64,000 nt of DNA from positions 67,001-131,000 of the forward strand of contig NC_090146.1 of the NCBI RefSeq assembly GCF_017916325.1. Direction: 5' to 3'. The position numbers and the translations under genes were made by a program. The notes under the pieces were generated by a model, which did not search any database, was not told the origin of the DNA, and worked only from the letters and a program-made list of their open reading frames with translations. The stretch is from Leishmania martiniquensis. Lineage: Eukaryota; Euglenozoa; Kinetoplastea; Trypanosomatida; Trypanosomatidae. Each line of letters starts with the position of its first letter. The stretch's first letter is position 1. Below, one piece after another: positions 32,141 through 43,600 of the stretch.

Positions 32141-32734
32141 CGCGCACCGGCGACGGTGCTCGCGATTGTGGCGGAGTGGGGGGAAGGGAAGGAAGCCTCC
32201 CCCCTCCTCCCGGTGGTGTCCTCTCCGCAAGGGCAGAGGCGCGGTTCTCAAGACTCACGAGGTAAGCAGCGCGCAGAAGAAACGGTGACGAGAGCGTTTG
32301 ACGGTGGGGGGAGACCTTTTCGCCAAAATTGTGTCTGTCGACAAGCTTTTTTTTGTATTCAGTTTTTTCTTTCGGTCCGGCGACTTAAATCCAACAACAG
32401 CAAACTGTGTGGCAGCTGAGCGCCTCAACTCGTCAGTCTGCCTCGCTCTCGTTCGCCCTCCCCCTCTCTCGGCGTCAGGGGTCTGGGCACAAGACCAGGT
32501 GAGCGGCTCGCCTCCGCTTTGCCGTCTTGTGTGGTTATGCGCGTCTTCTACGGAGCATCCAACAGTCCAGAATTGATCTGCAGCAACGGTGACGGCGGTC
32601 GAAAAGGCTAGTGGTAGAAGGGACCTGCCTGCGGATCCCACGCAGACGCGCCATCGCCGGCGTCTTCCGTGCACGCGAACGCTTTTCTTGGAGTGCTGCC
32701 TGCAGGTGTGGAAGGCACCAGATAGAGAGGGACA

Positions 32735-32810
32735 GAGAGAGACGGGTGCGGGCGAGAGAGACGGGTGCGGGCGAGAGAGACGGGTGCGGGCGAGAGAGGC
32801 GAGGTGCGGA
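32735..32810 (+). repeat. 19-bp tandem repeat, about 3.5 copies
   Basis: The unit GGGTGCGGGCGAGAGAGAC recurs with a period of 19, with repeat starts at 32744, 32763 and 32782. A degenerate fourth copy begins near 32801. It is a non-coding minisatellite inside the long spacer. Confidence 0.85.
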
Positions 32811-33423
32811 TAATCTTCTGTCGGAGAAGAGACGCCCACGCGAAGCATTCTTCGGTCCTGTTTCACTCATATTTTCCCTAAAGCCGTGAGGGGGGTGTCT
32901 GTGCTCACCAGGCACACGCGCTTGCATACCTTGTACGCTACAGCGTGTGAGTCTGTGTTTCCATGGCCAGCAGCCTACTCGCCTGGGTACGTAATTACCA
33001 GCGCATACAGATTGAGCCCGTACACTGAGAGGCACGTAAGGCGCGCTTTCCAACATATTTTTCTTCAGCTACTGGCTCTCTGTGTGTCTCTGTCTTTGCC
33101 TGCGTGACAGTGTGTGTGTGTGTGCACCGGTGCGCTGGCGCCATCAACACCGCAGCGCTGCTGCTCCGCACGGCGACAGGGAGAGACTGAGAGACGATAG
33201 AGAGGAAGAAAACGGGAGGCGTCGTGTGCGGAACAGATAGACGAGTCGAAGGGGTCTCGAGGGGGGAGGGAGGAGGCCGATAGAGAGCAAAGAATAAAAT
33301 CGGCAAGAGAGCCATACGGCAGCAGCGAAGGGTGAGGAGTTGCAGAAACGGTGAGCAACATCGGCATTAGGTGCGTGGAAGGTGGCAGTAGTGCAGTGCA
33401 GTGCAGCGCAGGTGTGCGTGCAT

Positions 33424-33470
33424 CCGTTCTGCTTGCTTGACTGTCCCTTCCTGCCGTGTGTGCTCTCCAG
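33424..33470 (+). promoter_or_regulatory. Candidate pyrimidine tract and splice acceptor for the first PIF1 gene
   Basis: A C/T-rich segment ends in GCTCTCCAG, with AG at 33469-33470, 170 nt before the ATG at 33641. A second T-rich stretch (33484-33516) lies downstream, so the true site may be later. Confidence 0.35.
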
Positions 33471-33640
33471 CTCGGCCGTCGACTTCTCTGTTGCTGTTGT
33501 TGTTGGCTTGGCTGTTACCGGTGGGGGAGAGGGAAGGGGGAGAAGGCACAGAGGAGGAGACTAGGTAAGATCACCCGGAAGCGGACACAGAGGACACCGC
33601 AACACGCACGCGACGTACTCCGATATTGGGCGCGGCCGTG

Positions 33641-36600
33641 ATGAGACGCCTGCAAGTGCTCCTCGCGTGCCATCGCCACCTCGCTGTTGCATCTGCTACG
33701 GTTCCAGTTTCGAAGGTTAGCACGGCCGACGCTGCAAGTCGCTGTAGCGCCCCCTCGCCTGCATGTATGCCTCTTGTTTCTCTTGCCCCCGCCCCCCCTC
33801 CCTCCCCCATGCCGTTCACGGCGTCCGCCCGCGGCCCCCTTCTCTCGCCCCCTTCCGCATCGTCAGCGGCGCCTGCGTGTGCAGCAGTGAAGCGCAGACA
33901 GGTAGTTGTGACGGTGAGAAAGCGGCAGAGGGGGCGGTGGAGAGACGACAATGATAGGAATGGAAGAAGGGGTGGAGAGAGTGCCGGGGCCAGGTACGCG
34001 CACGTCGAAACAGCGCCAGCAGTGGTAGAGCCGCTCAGCTGCGGGCGAAGGCAACGACAGCTCGCGCCGTCCTCGGCGGAACTAATGCACGCGGCGCGAG
34101 ACACAGCAGCACGGCGGTGGTGTCATTCGCAGTCCAGAGAACCTCCAAGTAGCGGCGCTCCGTCAACACGCGCTGAATGTCGCCCCGTGCCGCCGAGAGA
34201 GGCGGTGCCGCGCGAGTCGGGAGGCTCGGAGGAGGCGCACCCTTCTCTCCTTGGTGAGCTGCTCCGTCGACTGCAAGAGTCACCAGCAGTCTCGTCCAGT
34301 GGCAGATGCACCCATGCAAGCGCCAGTCACGCACGAATGACGATCGACGCTGCTGCTCCCGCCGCAGCGAATCCTGCAGCGCCATCGGTACCCCCCGACA
34401 GTCGCAATTCCTCAGACGCTCTGCCTGTGGAGCAGTGGGCAACGGCGCCGAGCGCGTCCAGCGGGCGCCATTGTCCACGCGGTGCGGCAGGGGCCCGCGA
34501 AGAGGTGTACGTGCCGCTCCTCTTCCGGCCTGACTTCCAGCGCGCCAACGCACATGCGTGCCGGCGCGCCGCCATTGCGATCGCAGTGGCAGAGGCAGCA
34601 GCGACGACGCCGGCAGTCGTGAAGGATAGCCGCCCATGGAGCATGGCGGAGGAAGGCAAGAACGCGGCGCGCGACAGTTTGCGGGCGCGCGCCCCACTTG
34701 GAGCACCCACGCTGGTTACACGTAGAGCAGCACCTGTGGCAGCGGACCCACCGGTATCGCAGGGGGATGCGCGGGTTGCCAAGCGCGGCAATCCATGCGC
34801 AGCTGTCGCTGCATCACCCGTGCCGGTGTGCTATGGCGACGCGCCTCTTGACAACTTTGGCATTGAAAACATCTTTGCCTTCCGTCACAGCGGTGATGAG
34901 GTGGAGGTGCGTGCGATCGACGAGGAGAGCGAGCAGCACCTCAACAGCGATGCCTTGGGGGCGGCGGCGGCGAAAACACACCGGGAAAGGCCCTTGAAAG
35001 GCCTCTCGGGTGATCAGGCGAACAGTACTGTCGGCGGGGACGCGGAATGCGTAGTCGACTCGATCAGCGAAACCACTTTTCATGCTGCACGTGCCTGTGA
35101 TGCTGAGCAGACTGTCGATCGCCGCACTCGCCGGCTCATATTGGACCCGGTGGAGTGGCTGGCCCAGGCCGCGAACGCGCCGCTCATGGACGACGCGCTG
35201 CTCACCTCAAATACGCACATCAAGGACCAACTCGCTGAGGCGCTCGCGCGGTATGCCACGACCGATGGCGTGGAACGGCTTCGCGAGGAAGGGGGCGGCA
35301 CTGGCTTCAGCGACGGGGAAACGGCAATTGGCAAGGCGCCGCTGAGCGCGGGCAATTTAGCAGCCATAACGGCCGAGGACGACACAAGCTTGCAGGAAGC
35401 GCTGTATGAGGAGCTTTACGCCGACGTCTCTCCAGCTGTCCGCCGGCAGCAATGGCACAGACCGCATAAGACAGCGAAGTGCAGCAAAATCGCCGCTGTC
35501 GCCTCCTCTACTCACGCACACACGCGCGGAGGCCATTTCACGGGTGCCGAGCGCCCGTCAGAGGTCCCTCCAACATGCGAGAGCAATGATGCAATGATGC
35601 CGGGCGAGGTGCCGACGCTTGCAGCTCTTCACGCTCTCGACGAGAGCTCGAGTGACACTGACGGCGGCGCGCTGGCACCACCGTGTCACGGAGTCGCTGC
35701 ACCGTCGCACAGCGCACCAAACAGAGATGGCGCAGCGGCGGAGTCGGACGCGCTCGTTTATAACGTGTTTACGCGCCGCATCGCCAAGGCTGGATCGATG
35801 GGCGTTCGCGCGCTTGCGCTGATGGGCATCGGCGTCGACCACACTACGCGTGAGCTCTGTGTGACGGACGGGGAGGCGCTGCGAAGCCTTGCTCGTGAGC
35901 TGCGTGCTCACCGTGTCTCATGGCCAAAGCTATGGACGCGTGGCCCCCTTTATCAACAGATTGAGCGTCTCCTTAGCGATGCGACGGTGGAGGACCCGGT
36001 GGAGCGAGTGACTGATTTGCTGAAGATGCAGTACAACCAATCCCATCGTCAGCAACTAAAAATTGGCCTCGTCGTATCCGGCGACGCTGCCGAGCCGGTG
36101 CAAGCACCGTCAGCCGTGGCGGAGAGTGTCGATGGTAAGCTCCTCACCCTACAGGACCTGAACGCGGAGCAGCAAGCCGTCGTGCAGCTTGTCATGCAGG
36201 GGCATAACATATACATCGGCGGCGGCGCTGGTACAGGCAAGTCAGTGCTGCTCCGTGTCATCAAGCAGCAGCTTGTCCGTGAAGGACTGGCTGTGGCAAT
36301 GACAGGGACGACTGGCATTTCCAGCTCTCAGATAGGTGGGTGCACACTGCATCACTGTCTCGGTATCAACCCGCTCGGCGAGTTCACGCGGCGCAAGGAC
36401 TTGAGCAGTTACGACGTCATCATCATCGACGAGGTGTCGATGCTGTCGCGGGAGCTCTTCGAGTCGCTGGAGGTGCACTTGCGCCGCGCCAACAGCATCG
36501 ACCTCCCCTTCGGTGGTGTGCAGATGATTCTGAGTGGGGACTTCCTGCAGCTCGGCGCCATCCACGCGCAGCCGCTCATCACGTCCACTGTCTTTCGTCG

Positions 36601-38338
36601 CAACTTTGTCCAACTGAAGTTGCACACGGTGGTGCGGCAGAACGGCGACTTGCGCTTTGCCGCCCAGCTGCAGCAGCTGCGACGTGGGGTGGTGCCGGCG
36701 GACCTACCGGAATTGGTACGGTTCGTGTCACGAGAGCAGGTGGTCGCCGAGCACCAGCTAGCAGCTGAGCTTCGTGCACGCCAGCAGTCTCAGCTGCAGC
36801 AGGTCCTGTCGACCGCAGCCAGCAAGCCCGCCGCAGACCCCCTCCGAGAGACACCGGCATCCACGCCGCTGACTCCATTGCCTCCAGCGCGGTGCAGCGA
36901 CAGCGTGGCTGCATTCGTGGACGGCGCCGTGAATTTGTTGCCGACAAACAGTGAGGTCGACGCGACCAACGCCGTGCAGCTGGAGAGGTTGAGCGGGGAG
37001 CTGATCACATACGCCCCTCAGCTGCTGCCCCCGTCCCTCGTGGGAAGCTGGTCTCCGACGTATGTCCTGCGCATCTGTGCGCCGCAGAAGCTGAACATGA
37101 AGACGCTTGCACTGGAAGTGCAGCGGTACCTCGGCGCGTTTTACACACACGGGCAGCGTGCGTCGTCAGAGGTGATGCCTCGCGTCTCAGCGCGACCGGC
37201 AAGCGGCCCAAAGCATGCCGCCACGTCAGTCGCCTTCAGCGACGGCTCGTGGCTACTGCACCCCAACCTAAGCGAGCGCAGCATCGTGTTATACCCCCTC
37301 TTCGTCGACGCCTTGGCCCTGCGGGTGCGTCTGCCAGTGACCATGGAGAGAGAAGAGGCACGGCAGTTCTTGCTATACCTGAGCGAGCTGGACTGTCACC
37401 TTGGCGCCAATGACTATGGCGTACGGGTCCGCGACGTCCTCATGCACGCAGATGGCATGCACACGGAGCAGGACGAGTTCACGCTCCTGCAGTACGCCCA
37501 GCGCACGCCGCTGGCCCGGCCGCTGGGCCTGAAAATTGGCGCTCGTGTGATGCTCCGCACGAATCTTGCTCCAGGGCTCGTCAACGGGAGCTTAGGCACC
37601 GTCGTCGGCTTTCGTAAGCTCGCCGTCGACCAGCTCCCGCGCTACATTGTCAGCAACGAGCAGCGGGAGGTGTCCATCCAGCAATACGCCGACTTCTTGC
37701 AGTATGAGCAGAGCTTTGAGGTGCCGCTGGTGCCAGTCATCGATTTCAACGGGCGGCAGGAAGCCATCCCGCCGGTGACGCACTTTGTGGGAGGACTGCC
37801 CAGCACGCACTTCTACAGCATGGGGATTGTCGCCCTGCCGCTCTCCTTAGCCTACGCCTTCACGGTACACAAGGTGCAAGGTCTCACCCTGGTGGGCCGC
37901 GTGCACCTGGAGCTGTCCCGAATGTGGCCGTGCGATCACCTGCTGTACGTGGCCATGAGCCGCGTGCGCAACCCGGAGCAGCTTTCGGTCTCTTCGTTTC
38001 ACCCCGGCCTGGTTCGCGCTGCCGCGGATTGCCTGCTCTTCGACGAAAGTCTGCCCCCAGTGACGCAGGCGAGGATTGCTCCGTACATGGTAGCGGCAAC
38101 CTGGCGTCGCTCCGCGGAGAGGCGCAAGAAGGCGGTACTGCGAAAGCGCTTCGAGGCCTACGTGAAGAGGCGCCAGCAGAAGCTCCAGAGTGAGGCAGGC
38201 AGAGGTAACATCCTCGCCGAGATCCGGCTGCTGGAAGAAAAAATGCTGAAGCAGCGGGCGAGAGCGTCGGTGGCACGCAGAAGGCACCGTCGCACTCCCG
38301 GTGCGCAAGGCGCCGTAGCCGACGCACCAAAGGTGTGA
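33641..38338 (+). CDS. PIF1-type DNA helicase, copy 1, mitochondrial-type N-terminus
   Basis: The protein has 1565 residues. Its first 25 residues (MRRLQVLLACHRHLAVASAT...) are basic and acid-free, like a mitochondrial presequence. Residues 30 to about 800 are low-complexity apart from a patch near 700-810 that is shared in outline with copy 2. The SF1B helicase core begins LNAEQQAVVQLVMQGHNIYI. Walker A is GGAGTGKS (861-868, Lys 867) and Walker B is DVIIIDE (925-931). GGVQMILSGDFLQLGAI follows as motif III. Motifs V and VI are in SLAYAFTVHKVQGLTLVGRV and YVAMSRVRNPEQL, near 1400-1447. A basic coiled tail follows. The PIF1 family unwinds DNA 5'-3', including structured and G-rich DNA, and trypanosomatids have several copies, many mitochondrial (kinetoplast). 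The C-terminal motifs lie in a 155-bp block identical to copy 2. Confidence 0.93.
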   Translation: MRRLQVLLACHRHLAVASATVPVSKVSTADAASRCSAPSPACMPLVSLAPAPPPSPMPFTASARGPLLSPPSASSAAPACAAVKRRQVVVTVRKRQRGRWRDDNDRNGRRGGESAGARYAHVETAPAVVEPLSCGRRQRQLAPSSAELMHAARDTAARRWCHSQSREPPSSGAPSTRAECRPVPPREAVPRESGGSEEAHPSLLGELLRRLQESPAVSSSGRCTHASASHARMTIDAAAPAAANPAAPSVPPDSRNSSDALPVEQWATAPSASSGRHCPRGAAGAREEVYVPLLFRPDFQRANAHACRRAAIAIAVAEAAATTPAVVKDSRPWSMAEEGKNAARDSLRARAPLGAPTLVTRRAAPVAADPPVSQGDARVAKRGNPCAAVAASPVPVCYGDAPLDNFGIENIFAFRHSGDEVEVRAIDEESEQHLNSDALGAAAAKTHRERPLKGLSGDQANSTVGGDAECVVDSISETTFHAARACDAEQTVDRRTRRLILDPVEWLAQAANAPLMDDALLTSNTHIKDQLAEALARYATTDGVERLREEGGGTGFSDGETAIGKAPLSAGNLAAITAEDDTSLQEALYEELYADVSPAVRRQQWHRPHKTAKCSKIAAVASSTHAHTRGGHFTGAERPSEVPPTCESNDAMMPGEVPTLAALHALDESSSDTDGGALAPPCHGVAAPSHSAPNRDGAAAESDALVYNVFTRRIAKAGSMGVRALALMGIGVDHTTRELCVTDGEALRSLARELRAHRVSWPKLWTRGPLYQQIERLLSDATVEDPVERVTDLLKMQYNQSHRQQLKIGLVVSGDAAEPVQAPSAVAESVDGKLLTLQDLNAEQQAVVQLVMQGHNIYIGGGAGTGKSVLLRVIKQQLVREGLAVAMTGTTGISSSQIGGCTLHHCLGINPLGEFTRRKDLSSYDVIIIDEVSMLSRELFESLEVHLRRANSIDLPFGGVQMILSGDFLQLGAIHAQPLITSTVFRRNFVQLKLHTVVRQNGDLRFAAQLQQLRRGVVPADLPELVRFVSREQVVAEHQLAAELRARQQSQLQQVLSTAASKPAADPLRETPASTPLTPLPPARCSDSVAAFVDGAVNLLPTNSEVDATNAVQLERLSGELITYAPQLLPPSLVGSWSPTYVLRICAPQKLNMKTLALEVQRYLGAFYTHGQRASSEVMPRVSARPASGPKHAATSVAFSDGSWLLHPNLSERSIVLYPLFVDALALRVRLPVTMEREEARQFLLYLSELDCHLGANDYGVRVRDVLMHADGMHTEQDEFTLLQYAQRTPLARPLGLKIGARVMLRTNLAPGLVNGSLGTVVGFRKLAVDQLPRYIVSNEQREVSIQQYADFLQYEQSFEVPLVPVIDFNGRQEAIPPVTHFVGGLPSTHFYSMGIVALPLSLAYAFTVHKVQGLTLVGRVHLELSRMWPCDHLLYVAMSRVRNPEQLSVSSFHPGLVRAAADCLLFDESLPPVTQARIAPYMVAATWRRSAERRKKAVLRKRFEAYVKRRQQKLQSEAGRGNILAEIRLLEEKMLKQRARASVARRRHRRTPGAQGAVADAPKV
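37829..37983 (+). repeat. 155-bp block identical to 43356-43510 (PIF1 copy 1)
   Basis: I aligned both stretches base by base and found no difference over 155 bp. The block encodes helicase motifs V and VI (VHKVQGLTL to MSRVRNPEQL). Immediately outside it both nucleotide and protein sequence diverge. Confidence 0.93.
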
Positions 38339-40685
38339 GAGGCAATGGTCTGCTTTGCCGACGCCGATCCGCTGGGCCACTGGCCCTACCGTACGTTCGA
38401 GTCTCATGCGGACTGCTTGGTCCCGGTACATGTGAGGCAGCGGCGCGGGCACACTCAGGCATGCGTATGCATGTACGCCCGTTGATGAAGGGCTCGATGC
38501 AGCAGCCCCGCCCCCCCCATTCGCTGTGTGCTGTTCGTAGTCTGTTTAAGTGAAGCGAGAAACAGGATGTGCGCTCCACAGAGTACCAAAAGCACCTGCG
38601 TACGCAGCGAGGCACGCAGACGTTGATCGCACCTGGCAGTCTATCGCCGTGTGTGCGCGAGTGTCTGCGTCAGAAGGGAGAGGGGAACGGACCCGGGGGA
38701 GGGGGTGGAAGAGCGCACCCTCTCGCCTCATCTGTCCACCGCCACGCGCCTTGATATGACCAGCGAGAGGGTTCACAGAGGACAGAAATGGACGACGTAG
38801 GCGTCCGCGCCCTTCTGTGCGACTTCTCCCTCCCTCCACACACAACTTCCTTTGTCCAGCCCATTCCCTCCCCTCCTCGCCGCCCGTGCCATATACTTCT
38901 CCGCTCTCCTCTCTCTCCATACACCCTCACTCTTCCCACTCGCTCGCCCACGCGTCGATGCGTAATTCTCAGGCCACAGCCTCCTCCTCCCCCCTCAACG
39001 TCTGTCACGCGGTGCCATCGCAGAGGCCCGGAAAGTTTAACGGAGAGCCTATATATAAATATATATTTTTTTTGTACAGTGCGCTTTTACTCTTCGCGTG
39101 GCGTGGTGCCTTATGGCCTTTACTTAGATTGGCGCCTGTCCCACCCACCCCCGCCTTCATCTATCATCCCCCCTCGGCCTTGCCTCTCAGTGTCCCCGCT
39201 ATCGCGCCCTCTCACATTTCTGCGCTTCAGCACACGCGCCTGCGTGAGAGAGTGCATCCGTGAGGGATCTCTTGGTCGCTTATCTAGCGTCGGTGTTCAC
39301 ACCGGCTCACGTGCATCGCCTCGAAGTGAACCGCCGAGATCGCGTAGAGAGGAGGTAACGTTTTGAAGAGCGGTGCGCGGGCTAAACTGAAGACCTGCGA
39401 GAGGAATAGGGCGAGAGAGACGGGGCGTTCAGCAGAACTGGCCGCCGAGACACGGCAGCTGCCGCCTCTGTAATATCCGCCCCTGCCTCCAGTGTATCTA
39501 GTCCCCTGCCCTCCCCCCGTCACACACGCACAGCGCACACCGCCGGCCCGCCCACCAACGCGCACTCTTTGCTTTCCTTAGAGACTTCTCTCTTCTTGTT
39601 TCGCCGATATTTTTCCCCTCTTCACTCCCGCCGCCTGCCGCACCACCACCACCACCGCCACCCGACGCACACGCACACACTTTGTTGGTGCTTCGCTGTA
39701 CAAGAAGGCTGCGTCGGCTCTTTTCTGCGAAGAAAAGCGCACAAGCAGCTGCGCAGCAGCATCAGGCAGGTGTCGAGCATCACGAGACCTGTGGCAGCGG
39801 CGTTGACCCCTCTCACTCCGTCACGCACGCAACCGCCGCTTCCGGTCCTCCGCGAGCTCCGCATCGCTTTTTGTTTTTCTTTTTTGCTCCCCTTCCTGAA
39901 CCTTTTTTGCCGTTACTTTCGCTTCTACACGCACATCCCCCTCCTCTTCCCTCCCGCACACCCCCTCCCCTCATAGAGCGCACACACGCACATATATACA
40001 CCGCTCCGTTCCAATTTTTTTTGGGTACATCTCCATACGTTTCCTCTTCGCATTTTCCGCGCTGCTGCTGTGCGTGTGTGCCAACGCTCCCACTCCCGGA
40101 CTTTGCCTTACGCGTAAGACTCGGCGTTCCTCACAGACGACGCCTTGTCTCCGTCCGCCGCGTTGCTGTATTTCGTCACGCTCCCCACCACTCCGGTGCT
40201 TGGCTCACACGGCGTTTGTTTCGTACCTTTGGACGCTTGCCAGCGTGCATTCGCGCGGTGTATTCGCGTACCCTCCGCCTCTCTATCCCTCTGTCGCGTG
40301 CGCTCCCCACGCACAGTTTACCCCGACGTATACGCACAACGGGTGCACGCGCACGCACAAAGCCTCATTCCTCCGCTGGGGCAAGTCAAAGCGCGACCCT
40401 CTGTTTCTAAACAGGCAATCCCACACACACGCGCGCGCGCACCTCTTTTCTTTCTTCTTCGGCCTCATTGTACTCAGCACACCCTTCATAGATACAGCTG
40501 TCGCCTCCTCCCCTCCCCCCTCATAGACGCACGCACATTTTTTTTGTTCTTCTTTCGTTTTCCTTTCATCGCTTCTTTGTGTGTGTGTGTTACGATTTGT
40601 GTTTGTTCGTTGGTGTGTTTTCTGCCCCCCCTCCCCCCTCACCATCACCCGTTGACGTGCACCGCCCTCGCTGTCTTGAGCGTGG
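38339..40685 (+). other. Spacer between the two PIF1 genes, 2.35 kb
   Basis: It contains a G5AG5 motif at about 38694-38704, an A/T-rich element with TATATATAAATATATA and a T8 run at about 39050-39073, and several T-runs (near 39865, 39895, 40012). Further features are CA tracts near 40421-40442 and a very strong T/C-rich region at 40537-40580, followed by C7TC6 at about 40624-40638. The last two are the probable splice-signal region for copy 2. No gene is supported. Confidence 0.5.
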
Positions 40686-43600
40686 ATGTTTCGCCATTTG
40701 GCGTCCTCCTTTGTGGCGCAGCAGACAGCCACGCAACTCGCCGTCCGCACCGACCTGCGCTCTGGTATGGTGTTGTTGCATTCCGCAGTGGCCAACACAC
40801 ACACATCCGTGAGGGTCCCTCACTCCGTTGCCGCAGCCCTCAGCCGTGCGTCGTCGAACGCCCACTTTACCGGCATGCGATGGCAGTCCTCCTCGCCCAC
40901 ACCACCGAAGTCAGAGAGTGGAAAAAAGCGGGGACGGCCTCGGGGACGCAAGACGCGCCGGTCCACCTCCACAGCAGCAGTCGTCGACACACGCACAGGC
41001 ACGACGGCGAGCGATATCGCCCGCGCAGAGGCTGATGCCACTTTAGAGGCAGCAGTGGCCGCCGTAGCTCAGCAGGTCTTTGTAAGCTCCGCTGAGCCGG
41101 TACCAGTGCCGCCTGCGCCTCTTCGAAAAGCAAGCGTGCTGGGCGCGCCCGGCGCCACTCTCCCCAATGCACAAGCTGCAAAGCTCGTAGAACCACCGAC
41201 GCCTGCTGCGGAAGCATCCCGAGATACGAGCGACACCTCGGCAGCGGCGAGTGACTCCGCTCCATCTGTCGACAAAGCAACGTTGGAGGTGCAGCAGCTG
41301 CAGGCCAACGCAGCTGCCGCGTCAGCCGAGACCCCGGCTTCAGCTACAGCGGAGGTGATGGTGAAGCCGAAGAGGTCGGCAGGCCGCCCCCGCAAGAGCC
41401 GGGAGTCAGCTAATACACCAGCAGCCGTCACGACTGCTGAGGTGCCGGCAGCGCGAGCGAATCTCGCCGCAGACTCGCTCCGTGCCGACCTTGAGGAGGA
41501 GTCCTTCTTCTCGTCACTCCTCTCCCCCACCGGCGACGGCTCCAAAGTGGCAGAGCTGCGCGAGTCCACCCTTGTGTACAACGCCCTGACGGGTCGCATG
41601 ACAAGTGAGACGTCACTGACGATGCAGTGCCTGCGCGAACTTGGATTCGGCGTCAGCGAAGAGCGCCATGTAGTCATGAACGCCCCAGAGGCTCTCAACG
41701 AACTTGCCGAGCGGGTGCGCGCGGGAACGGCAGCGCTGCCAACCAAGTGGCCTGTCACCCTCGCCCGCGTCATCGGTACAGTAATCATGAACAGGAACAT
41801 CAGCGACCCGGCAAAAGCCCTGGAGCAGATGATCCAGGTGAAGACGAACAGCGTCATGCGCAGCCGCTACGCCTCCGTGGTTTCCGCGGCGAACAGCGAC
41901 GTCGATGCCGCCATAGCGGAGGCGGCAGCGCAGCAGGCGCCCATGAGCGGCGGGCACGATCCGGATGAGGCGATCGAGCTCAACGACGAGCAGAGGCGCG
42001 TTATTGACATTGCCCTGCGCGGGCACCACATGTATATTGGCGGCAGCGCGGGCACCGGCAAGACGGTGCTCCTGCGCTCTGTGGCCCGCCGCCTGCAAGC
42101 TCACCGCCTCCGTGTCGCCATGACCGCCACTACGGGTGTAGCCGGATGCCACATCGGCGGCTCGACCTTCCACCATGCCCTCGGCGTCACCTCCCGCGGC
42201 GAGTTCACGCGGCGGAGCATCATCCTGGACTACGACGTCATCATCATTGACGAGGTGTCCATGTTCCCGCAGAGCCTCTTTGAGGAGTTCGATCGCGTGC
42301 TGCGCGAGGAGGCCGGCACGCCCGAGTTGCCGTTCGGTGGTGTGCAGATCATCTTGTGCGGCGACTTCCTCCAACTTGGCTGCATCAACGAGAGCTCACT
42401 CATCGGCTCGCCCCTGTTCCACAAGAACTTCGTAAAGGTCCGCCTCGAGACGCAGGTGCGGCAGACCGCCGACTCCAAGTTCGCCAATGACCTGCAGCTC
42501 ATGCGCCTTGGCATCGTCCCTAGCGATCTCAGCACGACAGTGCAGCTGTTGCCGCCGGGCACGATGGTTGACTCCGCGGTGAATCTGCTGCCGACGAACA
42601 AAGAGGTGCATGCGGCCAACGAGCGGCAGCTGCAGGAACTTCCAGGGGACCCGCTGACGCTCACACCGGAGACCGGCATCACCTCCCTCCAGTGCGAGAC
42701 AACGGCAACCCTGCTGCTGCGCACGACGCCAGATTTCAACGAGTCTGAGTTTGCCCGCCACACTCGCTCCCTTCTGCAGGCCACCCTTGACCTACCCCGT
42801 GCCTCTCTCCTCTCGCTTTACCGCGTGTATGAGGACGGTCATGTTATGCGCGTGATGCTTCCGCCGGGCGAGTCCGTCGCGTGGCGCGACGCAATGCGGG
42901 AGCGATTCCTCGAGATCGCTGGTCTGCTGAACGACCTGGAGCTTGGCGCTACGGTGACAGAGATCGTGCCGAACGGAGACGGCCTGCACACCCCAGAGAC
43001 GGAAGAGTACCTGCACAAGGTCATGTCGAAGCACCCGATCGCGCAGCCACTGACCCTCAAGAAGGGCTGTCGCGTCCTTCTGCGCTCAAATCTGTCCAGC
43101 AACCTCGTGAACGGCAGCATCGGCACCGTTGTCGACTTCGTGGAGTGCCGAGAGGAGTCCTTTCCTGAGTACATCAAGACCGAAGCTGTGAAGCGCTGCA
43201 TCGACCGCTACCGCGTCTTCTGCCTCACCGAGTGTGGCATGCCGGTGCCAATGGTGCCCGTTGTACAATTCTACAGCGGTGAGAAGATCGCGGTGCCACC
43301 GTGGGAATTTTCCGTCGGCGGTGGTCCAAGCACGCACTTCTACAGCCTCTCGAGCGTCGCCCTGCCGCTCTCCTTAGCCTACGCCTTCACGGTACACAAG
43401 GTGCAAGGTCTCACCCTGGTGGGCCGCGTGCACCTGGAGCTGTCCCGAATGTGGCCGTGCGATCACCTGCTGTACGTGGCCATGAGCCGCGTGCGCAACC
43501 CGGAGCAGCTGTCCATGTCGAGCTTCTCTGCGAGCATGGTGGTGGCGAATGACACGTGCGTGCAGTTTGACAAGGCGCTCCGTGGAGCGCTGCAGCTGAC

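Larger units (their letters stand above)
28723..33640 (+). other. Unusually long spacer, 4.9 kb, no confident gene
   Basis: This is the longest gene-free stretch in the window. It holds GT tracts (about 28816-28832, 33111-33124), a poly-T run near 29016, a TATA-type repeat at about 31630-31650, a 19-bp tandem repeat near 32735-32810 and a G6AG3 run near 33260. Several strong pyrimidine tracts are present (29220-29275, 31826-31870, 33420-33470). Open frames on both strands are short and repetitive. The best candidate is a 53-codon frame at 31979-32140, listed separately. Nothing resembling a tRNA was recognised by eye. Confidence 0.5.

Noticed and set aside
32735..32810. CRISPR-like array
   Set aside because: Units are directly adjacent with a 19-bp period and no spacers. 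It is a simple tandem repeat in a eukaryotic spacer.
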